Shown: piece by piece, positions 45,310 through 55,403 of the stretch
Numbering within the stretch: position 1 is the stretch's first letter
Layout of the letters: each line of letters begins with the position of its first letter
Notes under the pieces: generated by a model
Database searches by the model: none
What the model was told of the DNA's origin: nothing
What the model saw: only the letters and a program-made list of their open reading frames with translations
Made by a program: the position numbers and the translations under genes
Assembly: GCA_963921195.1 (NCBI GenBank)
Contig: OY992539.1
Coordinates: 207,952,035 to 208,016,034 of the forward strand
DNA: 64,000 nt
Origin: Pegoplata infirma
Lineage: Eukaryota; Arthropoda; Insecta; Diptera; Anthomyiidae
Direction of reading: 5' to 3'

Positions 45310-45541
45310 AGCTCTAAGAAAGGGTCAAAGAAAAAAAATGTTTAAATTTTTTTTTTTTTAATTTTTTGGAAAAACCGTAATTTTTTGCAAATATTAAAAA
45401 GCGATATCTCAAAAACCATTCGACTGATTTAAATTTATTCAGGTCTAGTGAAATAAAAATTTTCGCGAACATTTGGGGAAAACAAAATTTAAGAAAAAAT
45501 GCTTATCAGTATTTCATATTTCTATAATTTTTGATAAAATG
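45310..45541. repeat. Dispersed 'CTCAAAAACC' family fragment
   Basis: GCGATATCTCAAAAACCATT and surrounding AAACCGTAATTTTTTGC match the family at 28430 and 52946. Confidence 0.55.
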
Positions 45542-45549
45542 CTTTAAGT

Positions 45550-46122
45550 TAGAGATGGGCGCGTGATTTTTGACTCACACTCACTCACGCTCACGACAGG
45601 AATTTTTGAATCACGCACACTCACTCACGTGCATATTTTTTCTACTCACTCACTCACTCACTCACTCACAATCACGTGAGTAAATTTAATACAACTCATA
45701 CTCACGTGCACTCACGCAAGCTTCACTCACACTCACGTTGACTCACACTCACGAAACACTTATAATACAAAAACAAATTTCAAAAACTAAAATTTCAAAA
45801 ATCATTCAAAATTTTCAGCAAAATTTAAAGTTCAGCGAAATTTTGCATTTTTTTTGCTTTTTTCGGGACGAAATATGAAATTAAGCCATATTTTACAATT
45901 TTTTGTTGCTTTTTTTGGTACAAAAGGAAATATGAAGAGAAAATAAATCACGCAAACTCACGAAAAAAAATCGAATCACGCACACTCACGAAAAAATCTT
46001 ACGCACACTCACTCACGCAATTTTTTTCTCCACTCACACTCACTCACAATCACGTGAGTAAAATTGAAATCAGTCACACTCACGCGTGATCACGCTCTAA
46101 TCTGCTCATGTACCCATCTCTA
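45550..46122. mobile_element. hAT-type MITE with CACTCACG-rich interior
   Basis: Ends TAGAGATGGG and CCCATCTCTA are a 10-bp terminal inverted repeat. A perfect 8-bp duplication CTTTAAGT lies at 45542-45549 and 46123-46130. Both features are diagnostic of the hAT superfamily. Both subterminal regions are packed with ACTCACACTCACG/AATCACGTGAGT words, giving an unusual C-rich strand. No transposase. Confidence 0.92.
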
Positions 46123-46135
46123 CTTTAAGTGCCTA

Positions 46136-47151
46136 CCCAGCAAAAATTGGCATTACTAGTAATGGGTTTTGTAATCCGAATCAGATGTTAATCAGTAGTT
46201 ACTTATTGAATGAAACACTAATTATTTTAACAAGGGCGTGAGACAAAAACAAGTAGTGAAGAGTATGGAGATAAATAAGTAGTTACTGACTCGGATTACT
46301 AATAAGGAGTAAAAACCCATTACCAATAAGCAGTAAAATAATTAGTGAATTAAAACATTTTAAATTTTACTTGTTTTTATCAAAACTTAAAAATTGCGTA
46401 ATTTCCCAGCAAAAACTAGGTAATGTGTTGTGAAAAGTAATGACTGCCAATTACATTACTTATAACAACTACTCATTACCCACTGCATTACTTTAGTCCA
46501 AAAAGCAACTAGTGGCTTATATTGTAATATGTAAGTACTTATTTGCAATAACATAAATAATAAGTTATTGAGAATGTTAAAAATAAATACTTATTTGCAG
46601 ATTCACTTCGGAAATTAAGTCCAATCAGAAAAAAACAATATTTGTTTTACCTTTTTAGCTTAAAGTTTCGCGAAAACGAATAATCTAATGATAAATAGTT
46701 ATTTCAAACTCTGTTTGTAACTATTTATTTTATTCTTTATAAGTAACTACTTATTTTACTCGTTATAGGTAAGTAGTTATTTATCTCCCTACTCGTAAGC
46801 TTGTAGGCACTAATTATTTTTGTCTCACGGCCTTTATAGAATAAGTTGTGTTTCATGCAATGAATAAGTACATACCAATAATTATTACTAATTACTATAC
46901 TCATTACTAGTAATGCAAAAATTTGCTGGGTTTTTATTAAGTTTTTAAGTAATTTTTAAGTTAATTGAATTGTAAAGGTTAAAAACTGCAAGTGCAAGGA
47001 GATATTATTACTTAGAAGTGCTTTTATAACATATTACTGAAAAGTAGTTACTTTTGGGCTTTAAATAATGTTAATGGTAATGGGTACTCATTATAAATAA
47101 TGTACTTTGTAATGATTACTTTTCACATCTCATTACCATGTTTTTGCTGGG
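46136..47151. mobile_element. CCCAGCAAAA TIR element, outer copy, TA flanks
   Basis: Left end CCCAGCAAAAATTGGCATTA and right end (inverted) CCCAGCAAAAACATGGTAAT, flanked by TA on both sides. Without the nested copy it is about 490 bp. The interior is rich in TAGTAATNNGTAATTA-like words. Confidence 0.75.
46405..46930. mobile_element. CCCAGCAAAA TIR element, inner copy in opposite orientation
   Basis: Its left end (CCCAGCAAAAACTAGGTAAT) matches the right end of the outer copy. Its right end (CATTACTAGTAATGCAAAAA then TTTGCTGGG) matches the outer left end. So a member of the same family inserted into another in reverse, between TTT and TTT. Confidence 0.75.
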
Positions 47152-47312
47152 TACCTTTGGTTTTAAATTTTTTATTGTCACAAATTTAGTTGTTAAAATT
47201 CCCTAAGTTTGAAAAGTCATGAGTAAGGGTTTATTAGATTTGTCACATGCCAATGAAACTTTTTAATTATTGATTTTGAATATTTCTATAAATATTAAAA
47301 AAAAAAAAAATA

Positions 47313-47329
47313 TTGCCTACTTTGAGAAG
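47313..47329 (+). promoter_or_regulatory. Su(Hw)-like motif
   Basis: Reads TTGCCTACTTTGAGAAG. Confidence 0.45.
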
Positions 47330-47347
47330 TTTTCTATAAAACTCTTT

Positions 47348-47365
47348 TAAAGCATACCTTAAGGC
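47348..47365 (+). promoter_or_regulatory. Su(Hw)-like motif
   Basis: Reads TAAAGCATACCTTAAGGC. The pair 47313/47348 is repeated as 47464/47499, a ~150-bp duplication that kept both motifs. Confidence 0.55.
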
Positions 47366-47463
47366 TTTAAATTAAAAATTTCATCAATTAAGTAACAGTT
47401 TTACTTATTTTTCACTTTAATTTCAATTATTGTTTATATTTTTCAAAATTCCAAAAAAAAATG

Positions 47464-47479
47464 TAGCCTACTTTAAGGA
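47464..47479 (+). promoter_or_regulatory. Su(Hw)-like motif
   Basis: Reads TAGCCTACTTTAAGGA. Confidence 0.55.
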
Positions 47480-47498
47480 TTTTTTATTAAACACTTTT

Positions 47499-47516
47499 TA
47501 AAGCATACCTTAAGGC
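47499..47516 (+). promoter_or_regulatory. Su(Hw)-like motif
   Basis: Reads TAAAGCATACCTTAAGGC. Confidence 0.55.
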
Positions 47517-48563
47517 TTTGAAATTTTATTTTCATCAATTTATTTCTTAAAATTTATTGACCTAATAAAAAAAACAGTATTTCCTATTCCCCTTTATAAA
47601 TTTGTTCACAATATTTTGTTTGTTTCCTTGTACTCCTTAAAAAAACAACAATAAAAATTCTATCTCTCATAAAAATAAAGTCACAAAATATAAATAAAAA
47701 ATAAAAACAAAACAAAAATTAGTATTTCTAATGATGTTTTACGTTCTAACAATTTTTATAACCTCATAATAAAATTATGACTTATTTGTGAAGCAAAAGC
47801 TATAAGAAAGCACAAAAAGTGCTGCTTAAAATTTACTGTTTATATCACACTCTCTCTCTCGCTCACTCTGTTTAATTTTTGTAATTTTCTGCCTTTATTT
47901 TTGTAGTAAAATTTTTTGATGATTTCATTAAAATAATTAAATTGCCTAAAACTGCCAAGGCAATTTTTGATGAGTGTTATACTAATATAAACTCTAAAAC
48001 ACTTTTGCCCGGAAATCTACACCCTTACACACATATACAAATATTGTGTTTGTATATAATTTTGTATATGTGTGTACATAAAAATTTATAATATTTAACA
48101 AGCTGTTGCATGTCATTCATTATTTTTAATTTTTTTTTTCTTTCTATTTTCGTTTTTGAAACAGGGCAGTATATTTAAACAATTATATTAGTTATAGTTA
48201 CTTAGTATTGTATAAGTGTGTTTGTTTTTATTAAAAAGTGTTATAATTAATTATATTTATGCCTTGTTTCCACAGTGGTGGCATAAAAGCTCGCGTTTAG
48301 GGGATGGAGGAAATATTTAATTTTTTTTTTAAATGTACTTTAGAGTAAATAAAACCTCCTTCCTTAGTCCACCCCTGCTTTTTCATTTGACAAATATATT
48401 AAGTTAAGGGTATGGCCATATGCTTGGGAATTTTGGGAAGATATTTAAGGTTTATTGTATTTTTAATTACCTTAATCTAGGAGATGTGTCGTTGTTCTTT
48501 GTTTCACTAAATGTGGCCTTAAGAAACTATAAAAAATTATTATGATATTTATGACAGTACAAA

Positions 48564-48580
48564 CCTAAAAGTAGGCTACA
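48564..48580 (-). promoter_or_regulatory. Su(Hw)-like motif
   Basis: Reads CCTAAAAGTAGGCTACA. Confidence 0.6.
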
Positions 48581-48894
48581 TTAATTTAATTTTATTTGTG
48601 TATGAAATTTATAGAAGGACAGACAATTAAAAACAGACATTTACATTTTAAAGGATTTGTTATTTATTTTAAATTTTAATTAAATTTAAGAGGTTAAGGC
48701 AGCTGGATTTTGAAATTATGAATTAAAAAAGAAATTGAAATAATAATGTGATTGTCAGAATCTGAAACATTTTTCACAAACGAAATGACTCAAATTTTGA
48801 GAAACTTTTTCTTCGGAAAAGTTTTTGAATCTAAAGTCTTTTAAAACGGAAAATTTGAAATACGGCTAAATATTTAAAAGTTGTAAAATTACCC

Positions 48895-48911
48895 GCCTTA
48901 AAGTGTGCAGC
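48895..48911 (-). promoter_or_regulatory. Su(Hw)-like motif
   Basis: Reads GCCTTAAAGTGTGCAGC. Confidence 0.45.
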
Positions 48912-48932
48912 AGATTTTGGTTTTTGTTAAAC

Positions 48933-48951
48933 AGCTAAAGTTATGCTTTAA
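48933..48951 (-). promoter_or_regulatory. Su(Hw)-like motif, weak
   Basis: Reads AGCTAAAGTTATGCTTTAA. Confidence 0.35.
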
Positions 48952-49975
48952 TTTTAGAAAAAAATAAGAAATATTTAGAAGAAAATATTTAAATTTTCAA
49001 AAAAAGTTAGATTTTTCCATATTAAAAAAGTCTCAGATTCTGAGACATTTTTCTATTTAGAAAAAGTATCAGATTCTGAGAAATGATGGAAATTTTGTTT
49101 TAGATTTTAAGACATTTTTCCATAAAAAAGTCTTAAGAAAACAATTTTTCGTATAGAAAAAGGCTCAGGTTCTAAGAAAAATTCTCAGATTCTGATACAT
49201 TTTTTCGTGTAGAAAGTTTCTTCGATTTTTAAATATCCCTCCGTATAGAAAAGTCTCTGAGTCAAAGACATTTTTCCGTTTAGAAAAAAAGCCTCAGATC
49301 GAGAGAAATTTTTCCGATTGGAAAAAGTCTCAGATTCTGAGACATTTTCCCGTATAGAAAAAGTCTTAGATTCTGAGACATTTTTCTGTGTAGAAAAAGT
49401 CTCAGATTTTAAACATTTTTCTCAGATTCTGAGACATTCTTCTGTATAGAAAAAGTCTCAGATTCTGAGACATTTTTCGGTATGGATAAAAAAAAATCTC
49501 AGATTCTGAGGCTGTATAAAAAGTCTCAGATTCTGAGACATTTTTGTGTATAGAAAAAGTCTCAGATTCTGAAACATTTTTCTGAATAGAAAAAGTCTAA
49601 GATTCTGAGATATTTTTCCGTATAGAAAAAGCTTCAGATTCCGAGAGATTTTACTATATAGAAAAATTCTTAGGTTCTGATTTATTTTTTGATATCAAAA
49701 AGTCTGATATTCTGATTCATTTTTCCGTATTAAAAATTTCTTAGATTTTGAGACATTTTTCCGCATAGAAAATGTCTCAGACATTTGTTTTTAGAAAAGA
49801 TTCGAAGAAATTTTTCTGTATAGAAAATTTCTCAGATTCTGAAAATTTTTCCGTATTGAAAAAGTCTCAGATTCGGATGGATTTTTTTTTTTTTTGTAAA
49901 GGAAAACTTAAAAAAATTTTCCTGACCGTTTCACAGAGCTTGAGACAAACTCTCATCACATAGGATCATTTCACC

Positions 49976-50172
49976 GACCCAATTCCGTTCGGATTTGGAA
50001 AAAGTGGTTTGCTCGTAAAACACAAAATAAATATTATAATATTCGGAGTGAAATCACTTTCAAAAATCAAAGTGGAATTGAATTGCATAAAAGTGGTTTC
50101 ATTCGGGAAAAAAATATTCGCTTTGCGTTTTACGAGTAAACCACTTTTTCTAAATCCGAACGGAATTGGGTC
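49976..50172. mobile_element. 197-bp foldback MITE, GACCCAATTCCGTTCGG ends
   Basis: Left GACCCAATTCCGTTCGGATT pairs with its inverse at 50153-50172. The arms continue through AAAAAGTGGTTTGCTCGTAA and the TTTCATTCGG/CCGAATATTATAAT regions. The loop is short. The target duplication is unclear. Confidence 0.8.
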
Positions 50173-50194
50173 TGTGACATGACATGCCACATTT

Positions 50195-50313
50195 TGAGCC
50201 AAATCCAAGCATTCTGGTGCCCTTCGATCAAAATTTTAGTTTTTTTTTTTGAAAATTTTAACTGAAAGTTGGTCTCAATCTTCATAAAGAAATCAATGGA
50301 GAACAATTTTGAG
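50195..50313. repeat. Dispersed repeat fragment preceding a DINE-like head
   Basis: GAGCCAAATCCAAGCATTCT, TGCCCTTCGATCAAAATTTT and TTGGTCTCAATCTTCATAAA match the block before the DINE-like element at 27282. Confidence 0.55.
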
Positions 50314-50440
50314 ACCACAGTATTGAGGTATTCTCACTTTGTCTTTCCGTTTGTAACGCATCGAAATATCGGTCAGGGACCCCATAAAGTATATGTTTTA
50401 TTGATCCATGATCGATTCTAAGACATTCTATGAATGTCCG

Positions 50441-51352
50441 TTAGACTGGGTCGACCATAAAGGAGAAAAAAAAAGTTCCCATTGTGCGGGCTTAATTTTC
50501 AAGCTTACCTCGAAAAAGTTCCATAGCCAAAATATTAGATTTTTAGGTCGCGATTTGGTACCGCCGAAATCGTTTTTTGTTCATAGCTTTGTCAGTTGAT
50601 GTCCGATCGTTTAAAAAAAAAATTGTTAGAAAGTCCTCAGCGAGTACTAAAGTTGACTCATATCTGGTTTTAACCTCAGAGGTCATCTTCTTGTTATGAT
50701 TGTTAGTTTCTCATCTTTCTACCCACTTAAATGATTTTTATTTTTCCATTAAATTATAGTACTAAAAAATTCATGAAATTCTTCCCTTGGAAGTATCCAG
50801 TTAAATTTATTAACAAAAAAGTTACATTTGATTTAAGATTTTCATATACAATATAAAGAAAATTAGAAAAAAACACTTGTTATTATGCCTTTAAACTATA
50901 TTTAATTTTTTTAGTTTGTATTTAACTACATACGAACAAGTGTTTTAAATCTTTTTCTATGGAAATTTAAAATTGAATGTAACTTTTTTGTTAATTAATT
51001 TAAGAGGGTACTTCTAAGGGAAGAATTTCATGAATTTTTTAATGCTATAATTTAATGGAAAAATAAAAATCATTTAGGTGGGTAGAAAGCTGAGAAACTA
51101 ACACTCATGACACGAAGATGAGCTCAGAGGTCAACACCAGATATGGGTCAAATTTAGTACTCGCGGAGGACTTTCAAAAATTTTTTTTTTTAAAACGATC
51201 GGACATCAAATGACAAAGTTATGAACAAATAACGATTTCGGCGGTACCAAATCGCGACCTAAAAATCTTATATTTTGGCTATGGAACTTTTTCGAGGTAA
51301 GCTTTAAAATTAAGCCCGCACAATGGGAACTTTTTTTTTCGACCCAGTCTAA
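50441..51352. mobile_element. 912-bp foldback element, TTAGACTGGGTCGA ends
   Basis: Near-complete palindrome: left TTAGACTGGGTCGAC pairs with its inverse at 51338-51352. Arms match through TTCCCATTGTGCGGGCTTAA, GTCGCGATTTGGTACCGCCG and GATGTCCGATCGTTTAAAA. The central loop is about 55 bp at 50885-50935. TGTCCG flanks both sides (50435-50440 and 51353-51358); including the terminal AA gives an 8-bp reading (AATGTCCG). The colinear element at 27900-27950 shows the uninterrupted site. No transposase. Confidence 0.88.
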
Positions 51353-51475
51353 TGTCCGTCTGTCAGTCCGTCAGTCCGTCCGTCTATAGATAATGCAGTC
51401 TGTCTGTAGACAATGCAGTCCAAAATAAAACAGCAAGACTCCTGAAGTTTGGCAAAAATATGTCTCATGTTCTTA

Positions 51476-52636
51476 CACTGAAACAAATAACTATACTGAA
51501 ATTAAATAAACACTGTTATTAATTTAAGTACACAATTTTTTTTATAATTTACTTCAACTTAACTTAATATAAGGTGGTTTTACTTAAAACAAAGAAAATA
51601 AACTTGAAGATAGTACATGCAAATACTTAAAAAATCAAAAAAGTTTTCCTTAATTTGTTTTTTTAAATTAAGTTAAATATTCTTTACATTAATGGCGAAT
51701 TGATTGCATTTAAGAAAAAAAGGGTTTATTAAAAAATTTTGTTTTACTTATAAGAAAAAAATTTAAATTGTGTGCAAAAAAAATAAATAAGTACGTAACT
51801 TACTTAAAAATAGTATAGACATTTTCAAGACATTGAATCAAATAAGTACTAATCTTTAATTCCAAAACGCAATTTCTTTAATTTAATCAATTTTTGTTTT
51901 AAGTTAAGAAAAAAGTAACCTTTATTTTATTGATTTCATTGACTTTATTTGAATCCATGTCTTCATCAGTTTAAGAAAGAATTGACTTAACTTAAGAAAA
52001 AAATACTTGAGGTATTTTGGGGACCCCATCTGGGGGACCCATCTAAAGACCCCATGAGACCCTAACTTTAAATCCAAATTTCGATTTTCGCGGAATTTTC
52101 AAATGCCTATAACTCTGCAAATACTGCAGATACGAAAAAAATTCTAAAGGCATTTTTGTAGTCCTTAACTTATAGAATATGACCGCCGAAGACCCGAAAG
52201 CTCTCCGACTTATAGTTTTCGAGTTATTTCATGATCAAATTTCTCAAGACCCCATTCCCAGATCTCGAAAACTAAGCCAGATAGAGCGATTCTGACCAAA
52301 ATTTTGGATCAAAATCAATAGTGACCCTATAATAGTGTATGCACATACTCATGGGCTGACCCCATATATTGGGACTCAATAGGGTCCACAGAATCCGTAA
52401 GTTTAAGGAAATTTTTACTTATTTTAAAAAAATATTTTTCCTCCGGATAAAAACAATTAAACTTATAATAAGTACAATTTTACTTACTTTTAAGATATAT
52501 TTAAGTAAATGCATTACTATGTTTTAGGAAAAAATATACTTGGAAGAAGAATTAATATCTTTGGAGCCCTCGCATACCCTTCTTTTTTTAAATTAAGTTC
52601 AACATGCTTTAAAAATGGTAAAATTTTTTTTCAGTG
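51476..52636. mobile_element. CACTGAAA TIR element, TA target duplication
   Basis: Ends CACTGAAACAAA and TTTTTTTTCAGTG, flanked by TA (51474-51475 and 52637-52638). The site is uninterrupted in the element at 27282. The interior is made of AAATTAAGTTAAAT-type AT-rich inverted words. A distinct, less AT-rich block at about 51990-52400 (GGACCCCATCTGGGGGACCC) looks like a further insertion of unknown type. Confidence 0.78.
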
Positions 52637-52945
52637 TAGGCAGGTTAAGTTCGTGAATGGGCAAAATCGGGCCAGAGGGCAAAAAGTTCCCCCTTGAAGA
52701 ACTAAACCAACCTCGGAAAAAATACACTTTTTTACATGTTTTTTTTTGTATTTTTGTTAAATAAATGAAATATTTGTTATGTTTATCATGATGGGAAGGT
52801 GTCCCTCACTGTCCCCCACCGAGCGCACCATCCACCTCCCCCCAAAAAAAAAGAAACGCCCCTGACAAAATTTATTTTTTATTTTTTTTACATTTTGGAG
52901 GGTATAAAAGATTCGGCACAGACGAATTTAACACTCTCAATTGTT

Positions 52946-53095
52946 TTAAAATAGTTTCTTGAACGTAGGCAAAATCGTAATATTTTGACAAATGGCGAAA
53001 TCTCAAAAACCGCTCTTTTGATTTTAGAAATTTTTTAAAATTCGCATTCAGCATGCCAAAATTAATTAAAATAATGTATAGCAAAATTTTTTTTA
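52946..53095. repeat. Dispersed 'CTCAAAAACCGCTC' repeat preceding a DINE-like head
   Basis: TTCTTGAACGTAGGCAAAAT, AATGGCGAAATCTCAAAAAC and CATGCCAAAATTAATTAAAA match 28590-28700. It is followed at once by a DINE-like head, as at 27282 and 50314. Confidence 0.6.
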
Positions 53096-53155
53096 TACCA
53101 TCCACCCACAGTATGGGGGTATACTCACTTTATCATTCCGTTCGTAACGCATTAA
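53096..53155 (+). mobile_element. DINE-1-like head fragment
   Basis: TACCATCCACCCACAGTATG, then GGGGGTATACTCACTT and CATTCCGTTCGTAACGCATT. It is then cut by palindromic foldback copy 2; its remainder is absent downstream. Confidence 0.7.
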
Positions 53156-54782
53156 TGGGGCATTCCATGTGAAATCGGACACTTTAAAAAAAAAATTTTT
53201 TAGATTTTCCTAATTTGTTTACAGTTTTTAGTACCCTTCGAAAACTCCTTCGTGGTAAATTTTCATATATTTTTTTGATGAGCCGTTCAAAAGATATCGA
53301 ATTTTTAAAAATTGGTAGTTTGCTCCTTTAATCAAAGTTCTTTTTCTCATAACTTCTTCAATAATGGTCCAAATTTTAAATTTTTTTTTCAGAATTTTTG
53401 TTTTTTTGCGTACTTTCTAAAAAAAATCCCAAAAAATTCTTAAAAGCGTTCTGGTATGCGATTTTTAAGTTTTAAAATTTAAATCTCATTTTTGAAAATG
53501 TTTGTACTAGTGCCCCCCATTTCCCGGTTCTCGGTATTTCCGGTATTCCCGGTTCTGGAACCGGTTTCCCGGTTCTACATATATTCCCGGGAATACCGGT
53601 ATTCCCGGTTCTGATCCTGGACCGGTACTCAAAAACCAAAAAAAAACTATACCATAAAATATTTAAATTACACTATTTAATCAGAATTTCAGTAATAAAA
53701 TAGTTGTGTTTGTATAATTATTTAAAAATCATGTAACTATTTTTTCTTAAATTAAAAAAATAAAATGTAAATGGTGTTTTCTACATGTTTTGTATTTTTT
53801 TTTTGGTAAAATCAAAGAAAAAATTTGAATTGTACAAAATTTTACAAAATCTACATACCGGTAATCCCGGGAATACCGTCAGAACCGGAACTGGGAATAC
53901 CGGTATTCCCGGGAATACCGGGAATGAATTAAGAACCGGGAATACCGTTATTCCCGGTACTACGGTACTGACCGTAGGCACTAGTTTGTACTCTTCGATT
54001 TATTTGAATTTTTTGTGTGTAAAACTTCTATCGATTCTACAAATTTTTTGCCTAGGAGGATCGTGGGATAACGATTATTACTATTTTTTAAAATTTTTTG
54101 AAAAAAAATTATTGTAATTTTTTAATCTTAAAATCATTTTTACTGCTCCAATGGTGCGTCATAGAGGTGTCATTTACAAGACCGACCCCCATTAATTTTT
54201 ATGGCTTATCATTTCTTTGGAACAAACTAATACCCTATCTCCAATTTCTAAGGGGGCTCCCACACAAAACGTAATTTTATAAAATTTGCTCCAACCGCTC
54301 TAACTGCCCTAATAGTGCCCTTAGAGCAACAATACCCACAATATTTTTTTAGTCCAAACATTTTCTCTGAACAAACCTACCCTCTATCTCTAATTGTTAA
54401 GGCGGTCCCCATACAATTTTTTTTATTTTTGTAAATTCGTTTTATTTAATCAGCTTCTATCGGTCCAATGGTGCGTCCGAGAGGGGTCATTATTGAGACC
54501 GACCCCCATTTATTTTTACCCTCAAACATTTTTGTAAAACATACCACAGCCCTATTTCCTCTCCCTAAGTAGGCTTCCATACAAAAATACATTTTTATAA
54601 AATTTGCTCCAACTGTTATTTGTATTGGAGCCTACTTAGGGAGTGGAGATAGGTAGGGCGTAGGTATGTTTTACAAAAATGTTGAAGGGTAAAAATAAAT
54701 CGGGGTCGGTCTCACTAATGACCCCTCTCGGACGGACCATTGGACCGGTAGAAGCTGATTAAATAAAACAAATTTACCCAAA
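53156..54782 (+). mobile_element. Palindromic foldback element, copy 2, truncated, with nested hAT MITE
   Basis: Left arm and loop (about 54580-54620) match copies 1 and 3, but the right arm stops at AAACAAATTTACC (about 54782), so roughly 700 bp of the right arm are lost. The left arm is interrupted by the 476-bp hAT element at 53508. Orientation is as in copy 3. Confidence 0.82.
53508..53983. mobile_element. hAT-type MITE with CCCGGTATTCCCGG subterminal repeats
   Basis: Ends TAGTGCC and GGCACTA are flanked by a perfect 8-bp duplication GTTTGTAC (53500-53507 and 53984-53991). The uninterrupted GTTTGTAC site is present in the same position of copy 3 near 57869. Ends fit the hAT YARNG rule. 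Both subterminal regions carry repeated CCCGGTATTCCCGG / CCGGGAATACCGG words, a striking GC-rich signal around an AT-rich centre. Open frames across it (MPTVSTVVPG..., minus) only translate these repeats. Confidence 0.92.
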
Positions 54783-54784
54783 AA

Positions 54785-54910
54785 CTTTTATCGCCGGGTT
54801 AATTTAATCCGATTGGCATAAATTTCAGGCATAGTAGAATAAGAATTTGACCAGACAGTCAAAATCAAAAGACAAACATTTTCGTCATACTAAAAATGCC
54901 GCTTTAATGT
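54785..54910. repeat. Dispersed repeat 3' fragment
   Basis: TCGCCGGGTTAATTTAATCC, GATTGGCATAAATTT and AATGCCGCTTTAATGTAAT match the end of the family at 28730-28860. Confidence 0.55.
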
Positions 54911-54969
54911 AATGGTATTATTTATTCAATTTTAGTTTCTATAAACAATTTTTAAATTAAAAAAAAAAT

Positions 54970-54987
54970 GTAGCATACTTTCAAGGG
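54970..54987 (+). promoter_or_regulatory. Su(Hw)-like motif
   Basis: Reads GTAGCATACTTTCAAGGG. Confidence 0.55.
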
Positions 54988-55008
54988 TTTAGTATAAAAT
55001 ACTTTTCA

Positions 55009-55025
55009 CAGCATACCTTAAAGCT
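55009..55025 (+). promoter_or_regulatory. Su(Hw)-like motif
   Basis: Reads CAGCATACCTTAAAGCT. The spacing to the previous motif resembles the pairs at 47.3-47.5 kb. Confidence 0.5.
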
Positions 55026-55403
55026 TTGAAAGTAAAATTTCCTATAGAAAATTTCTATAACTTTTCTCCTTAGAAAAAGTTTCAAATTCTGAGATCAGAC
55101 TCTGAAGTATTATTTTTTTAGGTTCTGATAAGATTCTGATTTTTCTGATAATTCTTAGCCGAATTTTGCTAAAAAAACTTTCAATGTTTATTTAGTTTTC
55201 CTAGGTTTACCGCAAAATGTTAAATATTTTCTTCCCTTTTTATAAATTCTTTCATTTGATCAATTTTCCATTTTAACTTAATTTAGATTTTTTTCTTTTA
55301 ATATTTTTTTTTTTTTTCATAATATTTTACCACAAATACCATTAGACATGTGAAATATTCAATTTTTCAATGTTAAATCCATAAGAAGAAATCTGTATAA
55401 AAA

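Larger units (their letters stand above)
47152..48750. other. AT-rich spacer with seven Su(Hw)-like motifs
   Basis: No gene. There is a short CTCTCTCTCGCTCACTCT tract at 47850-47870. Su(Hw)-like motifs in one sense lie at 47313-47516. Motifs in the opposite sense lie at 48564 and, just beyond this spacer, at 48895 and 48933. Confidence 0.5.
48751..49885. repeat. 35-bp minisatellite, array 3 (decayed)
   Basis: About 30 diverged copies of the array 1 form, AGTCTCAGATTCTGAGACAT then TTTTCYGTATAGAAAA. The best copies are at 49320-49560. Many indels, so much older or no longer homogenised compared with arrays 1 and 2. A gap of unrelated sequence lies at about 48850-49010. Confidence 0.88.
50314..52943 (+). 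mobile_element. DINE-1-like element (short subfamily) with two nested elements
   Basis: Head CCACAGTATTGAGGTATTCT, then CGTTTGTAACGCATCGAAAT, GATCCATGATCGATTCTAAG and the split GTCCG...TCAGTCCGTCCGTCTATAG run. Next come GTTTGGCAAAAATATGTCTC and AGGTTAAGTTCGTGAATGGG. The 3' end is hairpin ATTCGGCACAGACGAAT followed by ACTCTCAATTGTTT. Removing the inserts at 50441 and 51476 leaves about 557 bp, colinear with 27282-28328. Confidence 0.85.
54911..55403. other. AT-rich spacer with two Su(Hw)-like motifs and minisatellite relic
   Basis: Near 55035-55110, CCTATAGAAAATTTC, TAGAAAAAGTTTC and AAATTCTGAGATCAG are relics of the 35-bp minisatellite. No gene. Confidence 0.5.

Noticed and set aside
47850..47872. 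CTCTCTCTCGCTCACTCT tract as a GAGA-factor promoter element
   Set aside because: Single short tract, with no initiator or coding exon nearby; a chance microsatellite is enough.
53781..54117. Proline/valine- and threonine/glycine-rich frames at 53781-53981 (minus) and 53785-54117 (plus)
   Set aside because: Translations of CCGGGAATACC subterminal repeats in a hAT MITE, running on into the palindrome arm.
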